From assembly GCA_019055375.1 (NCBI GenBank), contig JAHQIW010005152.1, positions 62,001-126,000 of the forward strand: a DNA stretch of 64,000 nt. Direction: 5' to 3'. Source of the DNA: Parelaphostrongylus tenuis (lineage: Eukaryota > Nematoda > Chromadorea > Rhabditida > Metastrongylidae). This document shows, one piece after another, positions 33,101 through 41,739 of this stretch; the stretch's first letter is position 1; the number at the start of each line of letters is the position of its first letter. The notes below the pieces were generated by a model. That model had not been told where the DNA came from, did no database searches, and saw only the letters and a list, made by a program, of their open reading frames with translations. The position numbers and the translations under genes are program-made.

Positions 33101-34200
33101 ATATTCACAAAGTTTTATTGTACTTGAATCAGTGTTCTTTCTTTCCAGCTTGTTATATGAGAATACGAGGTGGAAGATTGCACGAATTTTAAGCAGTGTT
33201 TTTTTAACTATAAGGAACTACAGAGAAATCACTAAATATACCTTTTTTGATTAGTCATCTCTCTTTTGAAGCAGCTGTTTGCAGGATTATCCTCAATCGC
33301 CGCCGATGCCAGGTATCCTCATTGATTCTCTTCCGTCTACTCCTTCACCATCTGCAAGTGCTTCTTCGAGGGATAAGAAGAAAAAGACGAATGTAACATT
33401 TGGGAATGTGAACGAAACCACAAGCCTACATGGTCGTACAAGAAAGTTAGTATCACCAAATCTTTACAGTATTCGGATATGGTTGTCTGGTGAAAAGTGA
33501 ACTAGGTAGAAAGTAGGAAGAGCAATGGTGTACCTGAATCGGTACGGTTCGTTATCAAATCAAGTTTTTTTTTTCAGAATGACCGAGCGAGCAGTAAAAT
33601 TATTGCAAAATCACAAAGACCATGAGAAGCTGAAACGCAAGGTTGATGTAGTGGAAACAGAAGTGAACGAACAATGGTGTTTCTGTAGAGAGGTAGGCAT
33701 TCATTATCGTGACTTATGACACATAGTTTTTACAAACCTGTGTTGAGTGTAGACATGTTCTTCGTCGATTCCTCTATATAGGGGTCGATCCCCGAGGGAC
33801 TAGTTGGTCGAAAAGGCACCGTGCAACTGACGAGGCTGTAAAGCCGAAACATGTGTCTTGCACTGAATAAGTGCCTGTAACAGACCTTATGAAAGGATCA
33901 AAGTACATTTCCAGTCCGTTTTGCATTTATTCAGTGGGCGGTTTTATATTTTTTTCCAATTTATTAATTTATAATTTATCGAGCTTAAGTGCTTTATTCT
34001 TTCATTCTTTCAGGGTTCCAGTGGGAGCATGATTTGTTGTGATAACGCGGAGGTAGTACATTTGCATAAATATTGTAATATTGCGGGCAAAATACCTTTT
34101 TTAGTGTAAGTTCCAATGGTTCCACTTTGAATGTGTTGGTTTGACAGTCGAACCAAAGGGAGAGTGGTTTTGTTTTGAGTGTACTAAGAAGAAGCGCTAA
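21126..34200 (+). CDS. ing-3: ING3-type PHD-finger protein, NuA4/TIP60 histone acetyltransferase subunit (15 exons)
   Basis: Exons: 21126-21153, 21226-21297, 22931-23028, 23167-23253, 23338-23413, 25148-25315, 25689-25777, 28318-28477, 28954-29052, 32875-32972, 33037-33087, 33285-33445, 33578-33692, 34014-34052, 34105-34200 (TAA). All join in frame and give about 478 residues; human ING3 has about 418. The N-terminus MQYLDDIIE, then PEEISKRFELIRQWD, and later KIELEVDNPGCTEAIEK match the ING domain. The ELEADN-like motif points to ING3 rather than ING1/2. The middle is Ser/Asp-rich and disordered-looking. The C-terminal PHD finger keeps Cys4-His-Cys3: WCFC, CCDNAEC, WFHFEC, WFCFEC, ending TKKKR. 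Known role of the family: reading H3K4me3 and recruiting NuA4 acetyltransferase in the nucleus. The start is fixed by homology and by a nearby acceptor. Exon 9 needs a GC donor (AAAG|GCATGT) to keep frame, and exon 5 has a weak GTTCGT donor; an unseen exon between 29053 and 32874 is the alternative. Confidence 0.9.
21340..21448 (+). repeat. tRNA-like palindromic element, family D
   Basis: The tRNA-like core has an A-box-like TGGTGGTGTAGTGG at 21362 and a T-arm-like CGGGTTTCAGCTCCCG. It is flanked by GAGTGGTAGCGAAAC on the left and GTTTTTGTTTACAACTC on the right, which are complementary over most of their length. It lies in intron 2 of ing-3. Confidence 0.6.
21495..21580 (+). repeat. tRNA-like element, family D, decayed
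   Basis: TATGGTGGTAGTATGCGTTC and AAACGCGAGTTCAATTTCCG, followed by GGTCGGAATTTTGCATACC, parallel the unit about 130 bp upstream. The flanking inverted repeats are weak here. Confidence 0.45.
21938..22033. repeat. TA/TATG microsatellite
   Basis: A run of TA and TATG/CATA dinucleotide-type repeats of about 95 bp in intron 2 of ing-3, directly abutting the tRNA-like unit at 22035. Confidence 0.85.
22035..22146 (-). repeat. tRNA-like palindromic element, families B/D
   Basis: On the minus strand a core GGCAGTATTGCAATGGTTAG ... ATGGGTTCGAATCACAACC is flanked by GAGTGATAGCCAGAAC and by the complement of GAGTTATATGCAGAACT, so inverted repeats again bracket a tRNA-like unit. Confidence 0.55.
22553..22853 (+). 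repeat. SINE family A, full-length unit
   Basis: The tRNA-like head has A-box GGCGCACTGGTTAGAGG and B-box ATGGTTCGACCTCG. The family body follows: GGTAAATTGGTACTGGACTG, GAGGGATAAGCAGCACTGA, GGGAGGCCACTTCGAGTG, ATTAAATCACCTCAAACGAA, GGGATTGATCAACGCC. About 300 bp. Lies in intron 2 of ing-3. Confidence 0.75.
23615..24430 (-). mobile_element. Mariner-like element b, transposase C-terminal remnant, interrupted by MITE F
   Basis: Inverted ends: TTAGGTTAAGGAAAAGTTTC at 23615 and the complement of CTAGGTTGAGGAAAGAGTTG at about 24430. The minus strand encodes a decayed transposase C-terminus, with LEGVEILPHPAYTPDVPPSD matching the mariner LPHPPYSPDLAPSDYH catalytic region, and a frameshift after it. 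A foldback MITE is inserted at 24161-24409. It lies in intron 5 of ing-3. Confidence 0.75.
24161..24409. mobile_element. Foldback MITE family F, complete copy
   Basis: A palindrome of about 249 bp with ends TTAACCGTCGGACTTCC and GGAGTCAACTAGTTAA. The inner arms CACCTCCTCCGCCCCGATTA and TAATTGGGGCAGAGGAGGTG are complementary. Other copies: 35749-36004 (complete) and 17585-17735 (one arm). Confidence 0.75.
24776..25066 (+). repeat. SINE family A, full-length unit
   Basis: Head GTGACGCAATGGTTAGAG with GATGGTTCGATAA. The body AGTTGGTAAAGTGGTGCCGG, GGAGGATAGCAGTACTGACT, CATTCAGTCACC and CTCTCGGATTGATCAGCGG parallels 22553-22853. It ends about 80 bp before exon 6 of ing-3. Confidence 0.7.
25968..26052 (+). 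repeat. tRNA-headed SINE head, family E-like
   Basis: CTGCCGAGTGGTTAGTGG (A-box) and CTTGGTTCGATCCC (B-box) at tRNA spacing. No body was recognised. Located in intron 7 of ing-3. Confidence 0.45.
26300..26860. mobile_element. Mariner-like element b, two transposase ends in inverted order
   Basis: The minus strand over about 26390-26720 encodes a decayed transposase C-terminus (FQQYSAK near 26690, FDQVEEACQEFF near 26500, FEQIRKLADRWQKIVND near 26410). About 26745-26825 on the plus strand encodes the same end again (EQIRNLADRWQKIVDNCG). Sequence at 26303-26345 matches the end of the element at 23615. This is a rearranged foldback copy in intron 7 of ing-3. Confidence 0.65.
27350..27640. repeat. 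R1-like sequence
   Basis: TTTGCTGGAGAGGAACTTTCATAG near 27357 and GTTTTATATCCACCATGCGCC near 27469 recur at about 47510-47650 and 29480-29600. Located in intron 7 of ing-3. Confidence 0.4.
28494..28868. repeat. ATT/TTA trinucleotide microsatellite
   Basis: About 375 bp made almost wholly of imperfect ATT/TTA triplets. It fills most of the 476-bp intron between exons 8 and 9 of ing-3. Confidence 0.9.
29440..29800. repeat. Dispersed repeat R1
   Basis: AAAAACCGACCTAATTCGCTGG near 29468, CATTTGAAAGCTAAGATTTC near 29522 and GCGCATATTTCTCGCCGAAC near 29621 match R1 segments at 19600-19770. Intron 9 of ing-3. Confidence 0.5.
30521..30572. repeat. TA microsatellite
   Basis: A run of TA repeats flanked by GTATA and ACATA words, in intron 9 of ing-3. 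Confidence 0.8.
30596..30832 (+). repeat. SINE family C, full-length unit
   Basis: The tRNA-like head GCTGTAGCCGAGTGGTTG resembles the A-box of Leu/Ser tRNAs. The family C body follows: AACAACCTCTTATGGAACTT, GCTATCTTCGAAATTGCAAG, CAGCATTCTACGGCGTTTGA, GTGCCAGAAGTACTGGGATC. Intron 9 of ing-3. Confidence 0.65.
31521..31765 (+). repeat. SINE family C, full-length unit
   Basis: The head GGCGACGTGGTCGAGTGGTT and the body CCAGCAGTCAACAACGAAAG, GCTACCCTCGAGACC, AGTATTCTACGACGTTCAAG and CCGAGATCCGCACAG parallel 30596-30832. Confidence 0.65.
33815..33875 (+). ncRNA. Hammerhead ribozyme, type I, apparently complete, in an ing-3 intron
   Basis: Every core element is in place. Helix I has an outer pair GGCAC (33815-33819) with GTGCC (33871-33875) and an inner pair GTGCAA (33821-33826) with TTGCAC (33858-33863), separated by an asymmetric internal loop. 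The catalytic strand CTGACGA (33827-33833) fits CUGANGA. Helix II is GGCT/AGCC closed by a GTAA tetraloop. GAAA is at 33846-33849. Helix III is two pairs (AC/GT) with loop ATGT. The cleavage triplet GTC ends at 33857. It lies in the 321-bp intron 13 of ing-3, on the transcribed strand. Related, more decayed copies are at 37257, 49444 and 49930. Activity is inferred from structure only. Confidence 0.8.
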
Positions 34201-34776
34201 GGTTTGCTCTCTTACTGCTTTACTCTTTTCCGTGGCTTATTGCTCTATTATCATTTATCCATTCGTTTTTCAAGAATTTTGAGTTTTGTTTGGAAAGCCT
34301 TGTAGGAAGTGATTGTTGTTTCTCTTTTTCGCAGCTATTTTTTCTTAGCCTTGCATCGAATCGTTAGTTTTTCTTTGTCATGTAATGTTTGCTGTTATAA
34401 ACTGACGTTGGTTTTTTGTTTTCTTGCCGAGTGAAAGTGTGCCTTGCACTAGTATGGCTCTCGTTCGCTTTGATATATTGCTCACTTTAGTTTTGTTCAG
34501 CTCAGCTATGGTCCAGCGGGTTAGTAGGATTTGGGTCGAAAAAGTTCTTCATTACACATATTTTCACGTTTGTTCCTTTCCGGGGAACGATCTCATCAAG
34601 TCTCTTTTCTCTTAGATCTTTCCGCAGCAAATGATGCTTAAAAGTGTATTATCATGTTATGTTTGTGTTGACTATATCTAATAGAAGTTTTTTTTTTTCT
34701 CTAGGTGTTAATTCCCCCTAGATTGTTCTGTTGAAGCAAGGTTAAAGTTCTGCTGGAGGTTTTTTGATTGTTTTCG

Positions 34777-34832
34777 AATAAAGCGTTTGCACTTTCTAGT
34801 GGATCAACAAATCCTAACAAATATGGAATAAA
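34777..34832 (+). other. Candidate polyadenylation signals of ing-3
   Basis: AATAAA occurs at 34777-34782 and again at 34827-34832, about 580-630 bp after the ing-3 stop codon, in AT-rich DNA. Either would end the 3-prime UTR before the next repeat. Confidence 0.45.
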
Positions 34833-34984
34833 ATGGCGTACGACATAGCGTATAGATAATTCTCGAAAATAAAATATATCTCGTAATAGTCTACTTTGAC
34901 AATGTTCCAGTCTACAAAGTTAGAAACAATTCCTTAAATTCCACTTTTTCTTTCTTCCTTTCATTAGGCCAGATACGAAGTTTT

Positions 34985-35227
34985 ATAATAATAATTATGC
35001 GAGCAGCTGATGTTTCGGCAGTCTTGCCTTCTTCAGAGGCTGGAAAGATCAGTTGTCCACAATCAAATCAGTTTAACGCACCTCCATTTCTTTTTTAGAG
35101 AAATCAAAATCAAATCATTTTCTAAGAGAACTGGAGGTGTTTAACTGAGTGCATTGTGGGCAACCTGATTTTTTCAGGCTCTGGAGATGGCGAGACTGCC
35201 GAAATGTCAGCTGCTCGAATAAATATT
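34985..35227. mobile_element. Palindromic element with hammerhead-like motifs at both ends
   Basis: The left arm (34985-35060) and right arm (35145-35227) are inverted copies: GAGCAGCTGATGTTTCGGCA on the left and TGCCGAAATGTCAGCTGCTC on the right. Each arm holds a hammerhead-like core read outward: minus strand CTGAAGA, helix II GGCA/TGCC, GAAAC, ATC (35000-35047); plus strand CTGGAGA, GGC/GCC, GAAA, GTC (35175-35217). Helix III would be only about two pairs without a loop, as in the dimer-type hammerheads known from metazoan retroelements. The plus-strand core has A6 changed to G. Confidence 0.6.
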
Positions 35228-35748
35228 GTTATGGAATCTGCTGTTTGGATTAAAAAAAGAAAAGGAACTACTGAAGCATGCCGAGGTTAATAGATCGTTG
35301 CTCTTGGGGGAATAGAAAATTTCATATAAATTTGTTTTCGAATGAAGCGTTTGAAATTCTTTTCTTTCATAAATTGGTTGCGCTTCCAATGTGGTCTAGG
35401 AAAGGCTGACTACTCTGCGGAGCTGATAGAGCTATTCAGAACAGTTGCAACTTCCAAGGATTGCGTGACTACTGCGGTTCCAATTCTTTTTGGGGCGAAT
35501 GAGCATTTTGTGTTCATATTTAGCAGTTACGGGCGCGATTATTATAAGACGTCTCTGGAGAGTGTGCTGCACTCCTAATGAAAGTTATGCACTTTCGCAA
35601 GAATGTTCTAACTGTGCTCGTTTCAGAAGTTCAAATGATCTATAGATGAAACAACCGAAGCAAGATGCAAGATTTGCCGTATCGTCTAATACGAGACATT
35701 GTTTACCGATGATATTCTGACACTGACTTCTACTAGGCTCAACGTATG

Positions 35749-36004
35749 TTAACCTTTCGACTTCCCCGGATCCAGACGGAGCGTGTCGGCCAGCGCGTAA
35801 ATGACTCCATTTCCTCTGCCACGAATAGTCGCCGACTATGGTATCACTTTTCGTTGCATGACCGCACGCGAATCAGTGCAAAATTAGCTGGGGGTTTTGC
35901 AATGAAAAATAGCACTGTAGTTGGCGACTATTTGGTGCAGGAGGTGGGGCCGCCCCCACGATGGCGGACACGGTCAGTTTGGCTCCACGAAAGTCAACCT
36001 GTTG
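35749..36004. mobile_element. Foldback MITE family F, complete copy
   Basis: Ends GTTAACCTTTCGACTTCC and GAAAGTCAACCTGTTGAC. The inner arms CGAATAGTCGCCGACTATGG and CTGTAGTTGGCGACTATTTG are complementary. Same family as 24161-24409. Confidence 0.7.
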
Positions 36005-36879
36005 ACTTCAATCAAGGCATTCAAATACTCGTCATTAATAGCGAAAGGACACTTCTGTAACCTGCTCCAAGGTCGAAATTCTTACGACGGTTTTATTAAA
36101 GTAAGCGTTGAACTGTGCATTCGGAAACAGATTTTCGGTCACAAATCTCATTAGTACTTCAAGTCGCTTGCACTTCTAATAAGGATGCATGAATTGCATG
36201 ATGTTAAAGCTTCATATATGTAAGCTTGTCAAAATTGCTGTTTTTTCATCTGGATTTTTAGCTTTGAGAGTTTCTCAGAAGCCTAATACATCGAAATTTA
36301 ATTAAACAGATCGGAAATGCATGAAATCTAATTATATTCGTATATAACAGTGCAGCATTCACAGGAAAGAACTTGCAAAAATACACACAGAAAGTTTTAT
36401 TCTGCATTCCAAGAACCAGTTGCCGAAGATAATGAAAAGCTGTATCTAGGCTCTGAAAAGGTGATGTCACCGAAGCGTCTGCCATCACTGTGCTGCGTCG
36501 AATAAGTCTTCTTGCTAGTAATTATGTGGCTGCTTGTCAAAAAATAGTGAATTTTGACCCTTTAGCTGGTATGAGAAATTCTTGGCTCAAATTTTAGATG
36601 ATTAAACATCCAAAAATTCTGTGATTGCAAATGTCACCGCATCAATGTAGCGATTTTAATGTTGCGTCCACCGCTCCGATACATTCTCCTCTCTCCCACC
36701 CCTTCCTTAAGAAGAAGAAGAAGAAAAATAAAACCGATTATGTACTCATGTATTAGCGCAATATAATGGACAGAGCTTTGACTTGAGTTTTTTTTTTGCT
36801 GTGGGTTCAACTCGTGGCACATAAGGCTTCGTGCATGAAAATTCTTGTATCAATTGTTGGTACTTTTTTTTATCGGACA

Positions 36880-37190
36880 AGAGTATTTAGAGGCATCTTC
36901 TGCTGAACAAGGCTTTCTACTAAGCTATTAACAGTCATTCGAAAGCCTGATTCACGGCGAATTAAAAAAAGTACCTGCCTCTTGAAAAAGACTTCTTACA
37001 GCGCTATAGCACCAAAAATCCAATTATATTTCATACGCGTCGTGCATCATCACGCTTAAATTTCTTGGGGGAGAGCTCTTCCATGAGATTACTACTGATT
37101 TTACATTCGGCTGATTTATAAACCGCGCTCAAAACAGCGTGTAATCTGAAAACATATCTTCAGCCTATCTTGAAGTCTGGCGGTTATTTG
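36880..37190. repeat. Dispersed repeat R1
   Basis: AACAGTCATTCGAAAGCCTG near 36929, GACTTCTTACAGCGCTATAG near 36989 and ATTATATTTCATACGCGTCG near 37023. No coding exon was recognised. Confidence 0.45.
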
Positions 37191-37256
37191 TTAATCGGTG
37201 TCGATTCCTTTGTATTTAGGGGTTTATTCCCCTGCAAAGGATTGGATAAAGCGAAA

Positions 37257-37317
37257 ATCACCGTGCTGCTGATGAGAGTCTAATGCCGAAACATGTGTCT
37301 AGCACTGTATAAGTGCC
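37257..37317 (+). ncRNA. Hammerhead ribozyme relic, same family as 33815
   Basis: CTGATGA at 37269-37275, GAAAC at 37288-37292, cleavage triplet GTC at 37297-37299 and helix I GTGCTG/TAGCAC are intact. Helix II (GAGTCTAATGCC in place of GGCTGTAAAGCC) no longer pairs. Flanks match the other copies (GTCGATTCCT upstream, ACAGACCTTATG downstream). Probably inactive. Confidence 0.65.
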
Positions 37318-37456
37318 ATAACAGACCTTATGCTAGGCTCAAGATATGTTATTAGCTTATGTACTACTACGACTAACCATTGAATAGCGTGAATCTCGGG
37401 AATTTCAAAGTGTACTCGATTTTTGGAAAGGCCCTCTAACATAGTTGTTAGTATCA

Positions 37457-38456
37457 CCTGTCACCTGTATCACCTGTCGTCCCGTTGATCGTCGAGTGAC
37501 TCGAGCGGGTACCAGCAACTCTTCCATTTTTCCCTATCGCGTGCAAGAGTAGCCCAGTGGGTCCTCCTCGCTCTAGGGATTCGCTGAGCATTATATCCTT
37601 TTTCTATCGCTTTCGTGAAGAAATCGGACCAACGGGTCAGTGGTCTTCCTTTAGAGCGCTTAACGTCCCGAGGAATCCAGTCGGTAACGGCTCTCGTCCA
37701 TCGGTTGTCGTTGAAGCGCATCACGTGTCCGGCCCACCTAATTTTCGATATCCTGGCGTGTAAAACGGCGTCTCTGATTTTCGATCGTTGACGTAGGTCG
37801 GAACTTCGGATCCTTTCTCTCATTTGCGAGATACGGGACACTCCTAGCATTGACCTTTTGACTGCGCGTTCGATAACGGCAAGTGATCTTTCATCCTGCT
37901 TATGTAGCGACCAGGTTTCTGCTGCATACGTCAGGGCAGGGATAATTGTCGAGTCGAAAAGGTGGGCACGGAGTCGGATGTTCTTTGTCCTCTTCACTAC
38001 ATCTTCGATGCTCTTAAACGTTCCCCAAGCCGCTCGTTTCCTCCTGCTCAACTCTGGGGCTAGGTCGTTCATCATGTTGATTTCACGACCTAGATAGACG
38101 TAACTAGAGCATTCGCAGATTGTCGTTCCGTTGAGCGTGAATGGGGCATTAGAAACCCATTCGTTCCTCATGAACATTGTTTTCGTTAGAATCAGTTGAA
38201 GACCAATCTTTCCACAGGCGTTATCGAAATCGGTCAACATTCGTTCCGCTTGGCTGATGTTTGGTGTTATGAGAACGATATCGTCAGCAAAGCGAAGATG
38301 GTTTAATTGTCGACCGTCAATTTTCACTCCCATTTCGTCCCATTCTAATGTTCGCATGACGTTTCGTAGGGTGGCAGAGAATAATTTTGGCGAAATTGTA
38401 TCGCCTTGTCGAACCCCTCTTTTTAAGTCAATGGTGATATTGTTGTAGAATGGAGA
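37457..38456 (-). mobile_element. RTE-type retrotransposon, 3-prime third with intact frame
   Basis: The minus strand has one uninterrupted frame from about 38455 to 37470. It runs from the end of the RT palm (GVRQGDTISPKL, then LRFADDIVL with the catalytic Asp pair) through the thumb and C-terminal region (LAPELSRRKRAAW, RAHLFDSTIIPALTY, RWAGHVMRFNDNRWTRAV, GRPLTRWSDFF). The endonuclease and first RT motifs are missing, as expected for 5-prime truncation during target-primed insertion. The 3-prime tail at 37449-37479 is short repeats of ACAGGTGAT-like units. Confidence 0.9.
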
Positions 38457-38459
38457 TAT

Positions 38460-39250
38460 CTAAAATCTCAGAGTTGTTATTAGGAAAGATAAAATTTTGT
38501 TTCGCACACGTTGTGCGCTATCGCGCGTATTTTTTGCATGACGGAGTTCTTCTTTTAGACTAACAATGATTGTTCGATAGCGTGAGTATCGGAGTCCCAA
38601 AAATATAACTGATTTCCAAAAAAAGCCTTCTCACAGGCTAGACAGAGAAAATGAATAATATTTCACAAGCGTCGCGTGTTATCGCGCTAATTTTCGTTAC
38701 TTAATTGGAAAATCTCCCTCCGTTCTGTAGGGATTTCTAGGGATTTTGTGTCGAAGATGTAGGAAAAATGTTGTTTTATCGTTTCTGGAAGCTTAGGATA
38801 TTCAATTATGGTCTCATCTTGTCAGATACACTCGCTAATGTGCTTAAGCTTAATTAGCCAAAGCTTATGCACGGAAACCACGAACACCATATGAACGTGT
38901 AGAGAAAATCTTGGAATATCAGAGTGATACATCACATCGAGGGTTTTTATAGCGGAGAAAAAAATCGTAAACTCAGTAACAAAAATCACGCGACACGTGT
39001 GAATCGCGATCGATACCTAGCGCTCCCACACTTTAGCCGACCAGCAATGCGCGGCAATTGGAAGCTAAACATTATTTTCCCTGCTACAGCGCAGTGAAAA
39101 AAGTCTTTCCACAAATTAAACGCATTTCTGGAATCAGCGAGTTTTACGCTGTTGAGTGATTAGTGATAGTCTGAATGAAAAGCAATGTTCTGCAGAAATA
39201 CGCATATATGAATCACAAATCTATTTTCTTTTCTGCTGGGTTGTAGGAGA
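38460..39250. repeat. Dispersed repeat R1
   Basis: CATTGATTGTTCGATAGCGTG-like sequence near 38565, AATGAATAATATTTCACAAG near 38650, AAAAATCACGCGACACGTG near 38980 and AATTAAACGCATTTCTGG near 39115. No coding exon. Confidence 0.45.
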
Positions 39251-40190
39251 GGGACTGATATTTTTATTATTTTATTTTTATGTTTTTATATAAACATTTT
39301 TATATATTGTGTATATAAAATTTTTTTTATATTTTTGGAATTTCCAAGAATTGCTTCATCGCACGATCATGAATAGTTTAAGCGAAGAGCTCTGTCCTGC
39401 AAAATGCAAAGGCGATAATACGCGATGCGTGTGCAATACTGATTGTTTTTCTAGAGGGCAAGCATTTTCTCCATTCTCCCAGATTTATAATTTCAAATGA
39501 TTTCTGGAAGTCCAGCGAAAATTTTTTGTCTGACAAAGAATCCCTTTTGAAATTTTTTATCCAATAACAGAAAAAACACCTATTCTTTCCTTGACTTAAT
39601 AAAATTCGAAGATTTTTCAACAGAACTAACTGATTTGTTTGCATTTAGTTCTTATTCAAATTGCGTAAAGTGTCTATGATCTATCTTAATACTTTTGTTG
39701 TCCTGCAGATTTCATAATATGTATGGATCAGGGCGTAGGGTTCAGTTGACGCCTGAGAAACTCCCATTCTACGTCTTTATTGACTTGCCGAACAGCCTTA
39801 TAGAATGATTCTGATATCATGAGGTCGTGGTAATAAGGTGTTTTGAGGCACATTGCAATGTTCACCTCTAATTGTAAAATAGATAAATTTTTTGATGTGT
39901 TATGGCTCAGGTTCTTACATAACAGTGCACTTATCGCCGTGGAAGTGATTCCATTTGATGATGATATCTTAGGTTTTCCACATTCATCTCTGACCAAGGG
40001 ATCTCGGCCCGGTAAGTCGCGAGTTCACGTAGCGCTTCACTAGGTCAGCCATCGACTTGTAAAAGATATTCCAACCTTGCAATAGTCTTTTTTTTCTCAA
40101 AAAAAAAGAAGACAGTTGGTAAGATTTAGTTGAGCGTCTTTGTTGCCTGTATAATTCTTGGATTTTGTGCAAGAAAAATGAATGGATTTT
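39251..40190. other. No gene recognised
   Basis: Very AT-rich at its left end (39255-39345). Open frames on both strands up to about 90 codons have no splice support, domain or repeat match. Confidence 0.25.
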
Positions 40191-40455
40191 TAGCTAGTCG
40201 GCAAAAACATGCAGAATCTGATGGTCTTTATTTATATTAATAGAGTTTATTTTGTGCCCAGCTGTGCCAGCTTGCACATAAAGGCTGGAATTGAACATTA
40301 TTTTTCGGAGAGCCTTGTTAAGTGTAAACATTTCACTTTCAGTTGTTACATTAGATCATTATTATTGCGTCAAATGAAACGAATTAGAAATTCAAAGTAG
40401 AGGTTTTTAATATGATTTATTCTGGCAATCGACGTTTTGGTGATTGCTGCTTTTT

Positions 40456-40561
40456 TAGAGCCTGGGAACACGGAAGTCTAACGGTTCAGCACGCGCTCCC
40501 GGAAGGAGTGAGATCTGGGTTCGAATCCCAGCTGATGCAAACGTTTTTGCACACCACTCTA
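40456..40561 (+). repeat. tRNA-like palindromic element, family B
   Basis: It has a perfect five-pair T-arm (CTGGG/CCCAG) around TTCGAAT. The anticodon-like arm is CGCTC/GAGTG with loop CCGGAAG. The right flank is CGTTTTTGCACACCACTCT. The acceptor-like left half has decayed. Confidence 0.6.
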
Positions 40562-40611
40562 CATTATTGGGTATATTGGAACATCAAAGTTTTTTCTTTC
40601 CTTATACGTCA

Positions 40612-40652
40612 GGGCTGTGAAGGAGGCGAAACCGCCGAAACGTCAGCTGTCA
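40612..40652 (+). ncRNA. Hammerhead-like relic with very short helix III
   Basis: GGCG/CGCC helix II, GAAACGTC (GAAA, two-pair helix III, GTC) and CAGCTG for helix I are present. The CUGANGA strand is altered to CTGTGAAGGA. Same family as the arms of 34985-35227. Probably dead. Confidence 0.45.
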
Positions 40653-41739
40653 GAAACGATGCGTATAATGAAAACCTTGTGTCTGGCTCAAAAAGAAAAC
40701 CAAAAAATTATTGAAAATCGCCGAGCTTAACAGATAGTCGGTTTTGGTGGAATTATGTGTCACCGACAAAGGTAATGACTGGTTCAAGACCCAACTGAGG
40801 CTTCGATTTATACTCATATTCAGTTACCTTATAATTGTATTGTAAATTCTTACTTGCTCACAAAAAAGAATAGGCAGTAGATAAGAACAGGAATAGGTCG
40901 ATGTAAAGCTCTTCCGAATGCTAGTAGTAAAATGTTTTTGCTGGTGTAATGCAAAATTTATAGTGAGTAGTGCTTTATTTACTTCAGCCTCCTTGAATAT
41001 AGTAGATTATTATAATGAGTGACAATTTTCCGGCTTTAGAAGAGAAATTTTCTGTAGCGAAAAAAACGCGGTAATTACGGTTCGCCACAGACTCGTGGGA
41101 TAAGAATAGAAAATTCGCATGCTTTTTATATTATACATCCGTTAGATTTTCTTTCATTTCATTATATTCAGAGTCCAATTCTTTGATTTTCACACTCTTT
41201 TATTCTGTTCAATAATAATGATTTGTTTTATCAACTGAAAGTAAAATACTAATTTGACTATGCTTTCCAAGAGAAAAAAATTCAGTTTCGACCTTTATAT
41301 AGAAATTGGCGCACTTAGGTCCCCGGAACACTTTATTAATGGAAATAAAGACCATTAGACGACTTGAGGAAGGCGAGCGACTGTGGACAACCTTTCGATC
41401 CATTGCCTAGAAAATAGACAAAAGCATCGAAACGTCAGCCGATTATAGATCTCCATATCAACCTTTTGTAAGATCATTGTTTGAAAAATCTACTGATTAT
41501 TCTTGACGCAGTCTAATGAAAGTCGCTTTCTTGAAGACTCAAAGTAGTGCCAAATTCATTGAATAAACATCTACAAGCACACAATTTTGTCTGTGTGAAG
41601 CAATACATGCTACAATAAACGTACACACACACACACATCCACGATGCTACAACTACAGCGGAATTATCGAAGTCCGACTGTTGTTAAGCGGCGGGTATGA
41701 GTAGGTATCGTATTAACAATCATAATAGACTGGACTGGT

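Larger units (their letters stand above)
40205..41400. repeat. Inverted pair of diverged repeats flanking a SINE and hammerhead relics
   Basis: Plus-strand 40215-40330 and minus-strand 41365-41250 translate to alignable peptides (LMVFIYINRVYFVPSCASLH and LMVFISINKVFRGPKCANFY), showing an inverted duplication about 0.9 kb apart. Whether the shared frame was ever coding is unclear. The interval contains a tRNA-like unit (40456-40561) and a hammerhead-like relic (40612-40652), with another just outside (41405-41440). Confidence 0.4.
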
